From the NCBI GenBank assembly GCA_031284845.1, contig JAITXH010000054.1, positions 1-8,347 of the forward strand: a stretch of DNA of 8,347 nucleotides, read 5' to 3'. The DNA is from Puniceicoccales bacterium. GTDB lineage: Bacteria > Verrucomicrobiota > Verrucomicrobiia > Opitutales > UBA953. A model generated the notes under the pieces. The model saw only the letters and a program-made list of their open reading frames with translations, was not told where the DNA came from and ran no database searches. Position 1 is the stretch's first letter, and each line of letters opens with the position of its first letter. A program made the translations under genes and the position numbers. Shown here one piece after another: positions 6,819 through 8,347 of the stretch.

Positions 6819-8104
6819 TTGCGATTGAGTTGCCGCGCCGCGATGTCGCGCCGGTAGTGCATCCCTGAAAAATGGATTTTCTCCGCGAGCGCGTAAGCGT
6901 GCTTCACCGCCTCCGCAAGCGTCGCCCCGTGCGCAAACGCACCGAGGACACGTCCTCCGTTAGTAAAAAATTTCCCGGAAGCATCGAGCTTCGTGCCGCA
7001 GTGAATGGCTCGTGCGGCGGGCGGGGTCTCCACTGGCAGCGTAATGACATCCCCTTTGCGCGGTGTGCCGGGATAGCCCTCCGCCGCGAGCGTGATGACC
7101 ACAGCGGCACCGCCCTTGAAGCGGACGTTTTCCGGATGCAAATCCCCCGTCGCGCAATCGTGCATGAGTGCCAGCGGATCAGTTTCCAGCAACGGCAGCA
7201 GCACCTGGCATTCCGGGTCGCCGAAACGCGCATTGAACTCGACAACCTTCGGCCCGTCGCGGGTGACCATGATGCCGATATAGAGCGTCCCGCGATACTC
7301 AATGCCCTCTTGCGCAAGCCCGGCCAGCGTCGGTTCGATGATTTCGGCGATCACGCGCCGCTCCACATCCGGCGTAACGACATCAGCCGGCGCGTAGGCA
7401 CCCATGCCACCAGTGTTGGGGCCGGTGTCACCGTCACCGACACGCTTGTGGTCCTGACTGGCGGGAAGCATCACATAGCGCCGCCCGCTTACCATGAGCA
7501 TAATAGAGGCTTCCTCGCCCTTGAGAAAGTCTTCGATGAGAATCTCCGCCCCGCTTTCTCCGAAAATCCGTTCATCGAGCATCGCCCTCACCGCCGCCTC
7601 CGCCTCCTCTGGCGCATTGGCAATGATGACACCCTTGCCCGCCGCCAGACCGTTCGCCTTAATGACGATGGGCAGAGTGCGTGTTTTCAAATAGGCCAAT
7701 GCGGGCGCAGTGGCGGTAAACCTTTCGCCGTGTGCCGTGGGGATCTTGTGGCGCAGGAGAAATGCCTTGGTGAATGTTTTGCTCGCTTCGAGCCTCGCCC
7801 CGGCCAGCCGCGGCCCGTAGGCGAGGATACCGGCAGCCTCCAACGCATCCACCACGCCGAGCGCAAGCGGTGCATCGGGCCCGACTATAACGAAATTCGC
7901 GCCGATGCGTTTGGCAAGGGCGACAGTCGCGCCCACATCTTCGAGATTGAGCGGATGGCAAGGTGCTTCGGCCGCCATGCCGCCATTACCTGGCGCGACG
8001 GACACAGAAGCCGTCAACGGGCTGGCGAGACAGGCGAGGAGGAGCGCGTGTTCGCGCCCGCCGGAACCTAGGATTAAGACATTCAGTGTTTTTTGCCGAG
8101 GCAT
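6815..8104 (-). CDS. purD: Phosphoribosylamine-glycine ligase (GAR synthetase)
   Basis: This 429-aa cytoplasmic enzyme joins 5-phosphoribosylamine and glycine with ATP to give glycinamide ribonucleotide, the second step of de novo purine synthesis. The length is normal for PurD. Family motifs run in order: GSGGREHA (13-20), VGPDAPLALG (74-83), the ATP-grasp loop KANGLAAGKG (149-158), QDHKRVGDGDTGPNTGGMG (217-235), the metal-binding segment EFNARFGDPE (289-298), and a C-terminal domain ending HYRRDIAARQL. A TTG at 8125 would add seven residues, but the ATG at 8104 puts the N terminus directly before the conserved NVLILGSGGREHA and was chosen. No Shine-Dalgarno precedes it. The 94-bp gap up to the tRNA shows no strong promoter. 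The stop overlaps the start of the S41-like gene as ATGA. No other purine gene is in view. A 399-codon open frame on the opposite strand is a codon-bias shadow. Confidence 0.97.
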   Translation of the reverse strand: MPRQKTLNVLILGSGGREHALLLACLASPLTASVSVAPGNGGMAAEAPCHPLNLEDVGATVALAKRIGANFVIVGPDAPLALGVVDALEAAGILAYGPRLAGARLEASKTFTKAFLLRHKIPTAHGERFTATAPALAYLKTRTLPIVIKANGLAAGKGVIIANAPEEAEAAVRAMLDERIFGESGAEILIEDFLKGEEASIMLMVSGRRYVMLPASQDHKRVGDGDTGPNTGGMGAYAPADVVTPDVERRVIAEIIEPTLAGLAQEGIEYRGTLYIGIMVTRDGPKVVEFNARFGDPECQVLLPLLETDPLALMHDCATGDLHPENVRFKGGAAVVITLAAEGYPGTPRKGDVITLPVETPPAARAIHCGTKLDASGKFFTNGGRVLGAFAHGATLAEAVKHAYALAEKIHFSGMHYRRDIAARQLNRK

Positions 8105-8156
8105 TGCGGAGTGTTTAGAATGCAAGGCACCTGAAAGGAAAGCGTAAACTCAACCT

Positions 8157-8194
8157 AAAAGAGCATGAGGGAGGTCTCACGCCGTGAAATCATG
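8157..8194 (-). terminator. Weak terminator-like stem-loop after the tRNA
   Basis: On the minus strand, five bases after the tRNA CCA end, CATGA (8194-8190) pairs with TCATG (8168-8164). An inner TCACG/CGTGA inverted repeat (8187-8183 and 8181-8177) lies between them, and a short T run (8160-8157) lies downstream. The inner repeat has only one central base, so its last pair must open. The stem is AT-rich at its base and asymmetric. It could be a processing structure or a poor terminator separating the tRNA from purD. Confidence 0.3.
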
Positions 8195-8198
8195 AAAT

Positions 8199-8274
8199 TG
8201 GTGGGCCTTGCAGGACTTGAACCTGCAACCAAAGGATTATGAGTCCTCTGCTCTAACCATTGAGCTAAAGGCCC
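8199..8274 (-). tRNA. tRNA-Ile2 (anticodon CAU, lysidine-dependent)
   Basis: A complete 76-nt cloverleaf with encoded CCA is read on the minus strand. It has acceptor GGGCCTT/AAGGCCC with A73, D stem GCTC/GAGC, anticodon stem GAGGA/TCCTT (one G-T pair), loop CTCATAA, and T arm GCAGG-TTCAAGT-CCTGC. Anticodon CAU is at 8241-8239. The sequence closely resembles E. coli minor tRNA-Ile (ileX). It carries C4-G69 and C5-G68, the acceptor pairs by which TilS tells tRNA-Ile2 from elongator tRNA-Met. After C34 becomes lysidine, it would read AUA codons. Automated annotation often labels such genes tRNA-Met. The lack of a mismatched first pair (here G1-C72) and of the GGG/CCC anticodon-stem run rules out initiator Met. 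Confidence 0.93.
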
Positions 8275-8296
8275 GGAAAATAAAAATCGCCGGGAG

Positions 8297-8325
8297 GATG
8301 TGCGGATACGCCTCCCATTTGTCAA
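8297..8325 (-). promoter_or_regulatory. Candidate promoter of the tRNA gene
   Basis: A perfect TTGACA (8325-8320, minus strand) lies 45 bp upstream of the tRNA 5' end. With 17-bp spacing, the -10 position falls on CACATC (8302-8297), a poor match. The predicted start near 8290 would leave a short tRNA leader, which is typical. The -35 box is convincing and the -10 is not. The spacer holds a GGGAGG/CCTCCC inverted repeat. Confidence 0.4.
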
Positions 8326-8347
8326 GGGAAAGTGCCCCCGCTCAATT

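Noticed and set aside
6872..8071. Plus-strand open frame of 399 codons
   Set aside because: It is exactly antisense to purD, whose motifs are complete. The translation is Arg-rich with no recognisable domain, as expected opposite GC-biased codons.
8105..8156. Possible purD promoter (TCTAAA-type -10 near 8113-8118)
   Set aside because: No acceptable -35 box at normal spacing, so I did not annotate it.
1..8347. Search for CRISPR arrays, insertion sequences, attachment sites, toxin-antitoxin or defence genes
   Set aside because: No direct-repeat arrays, transposase motifs or terminal repeats were seen. I saw no duplicated 3' tRNA segment that would mark integration at the tRNA, although only about 70 bp are visible on its 5' side.

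Overview
All genes in this window lie on the minus strand. Read in transcription order (right to left), they are: a tRNA with anticodon CAU, purD, a secreted protein with a degenerate S41-protease fold, a low-molecular-weight protein tyrosine phosphatase, rpiB, lpxI, and a very large exported alpha-2-macroglobulin-family protein that runs off the left edge. The DNA is GC-rich. Its codon bias leaves long open frames antisense to the real genes, and these are artefacts.

The organism is a Gram-negative bacterium, because lpxI is a lipid A gene and two products carry Sec-type signal peptides. The mix of lpxI, a bacterial macroglobulin of the type common in Bacteroidota and Verrucomicrobiota, and GC-rich DNA best fits Verrucomicrobiota, possibly Opitutae. 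That placement is inference from protein character, not from a marker gene. None of the six start codons has a convincing Shine-Dalgarno sequence.

Layout: 8199-8274 is tRNA-Ile2 (CAU) with encoded CCA, behind a perfect TTGACA box. 6815-8104 is purD (purine synthesis), whose stop overlaps the start of the S41-like gene (5736-6818) by four bases. An AT-rich gap of 148 bp probably holds the promoter of the next unit, the phosphatase (5075-5587) and rpiB (4644-5078), again joined by an ATGA overlap. A hairpin with a T run follows rpiB and probably ends that transcript. lpxI (3700-4539) is followed after 86 bp by the macroglobulin gene (1-3613, start present, C-terminal part missing). No gap exceeds 150 bp.

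Most of this is core metabolism and envelope maintenance. I see no defence island, mobile element, CRISPR or obvious new multi-gene system. The most unusual item is the S41-like protein: it aligns to C-terminal processing proteases without gaps around the active site, yet has Gly and Asn where the catalytic Ser and Lys should be. It looks like a secreted pseudoprotease that is translationally coupled to purD.
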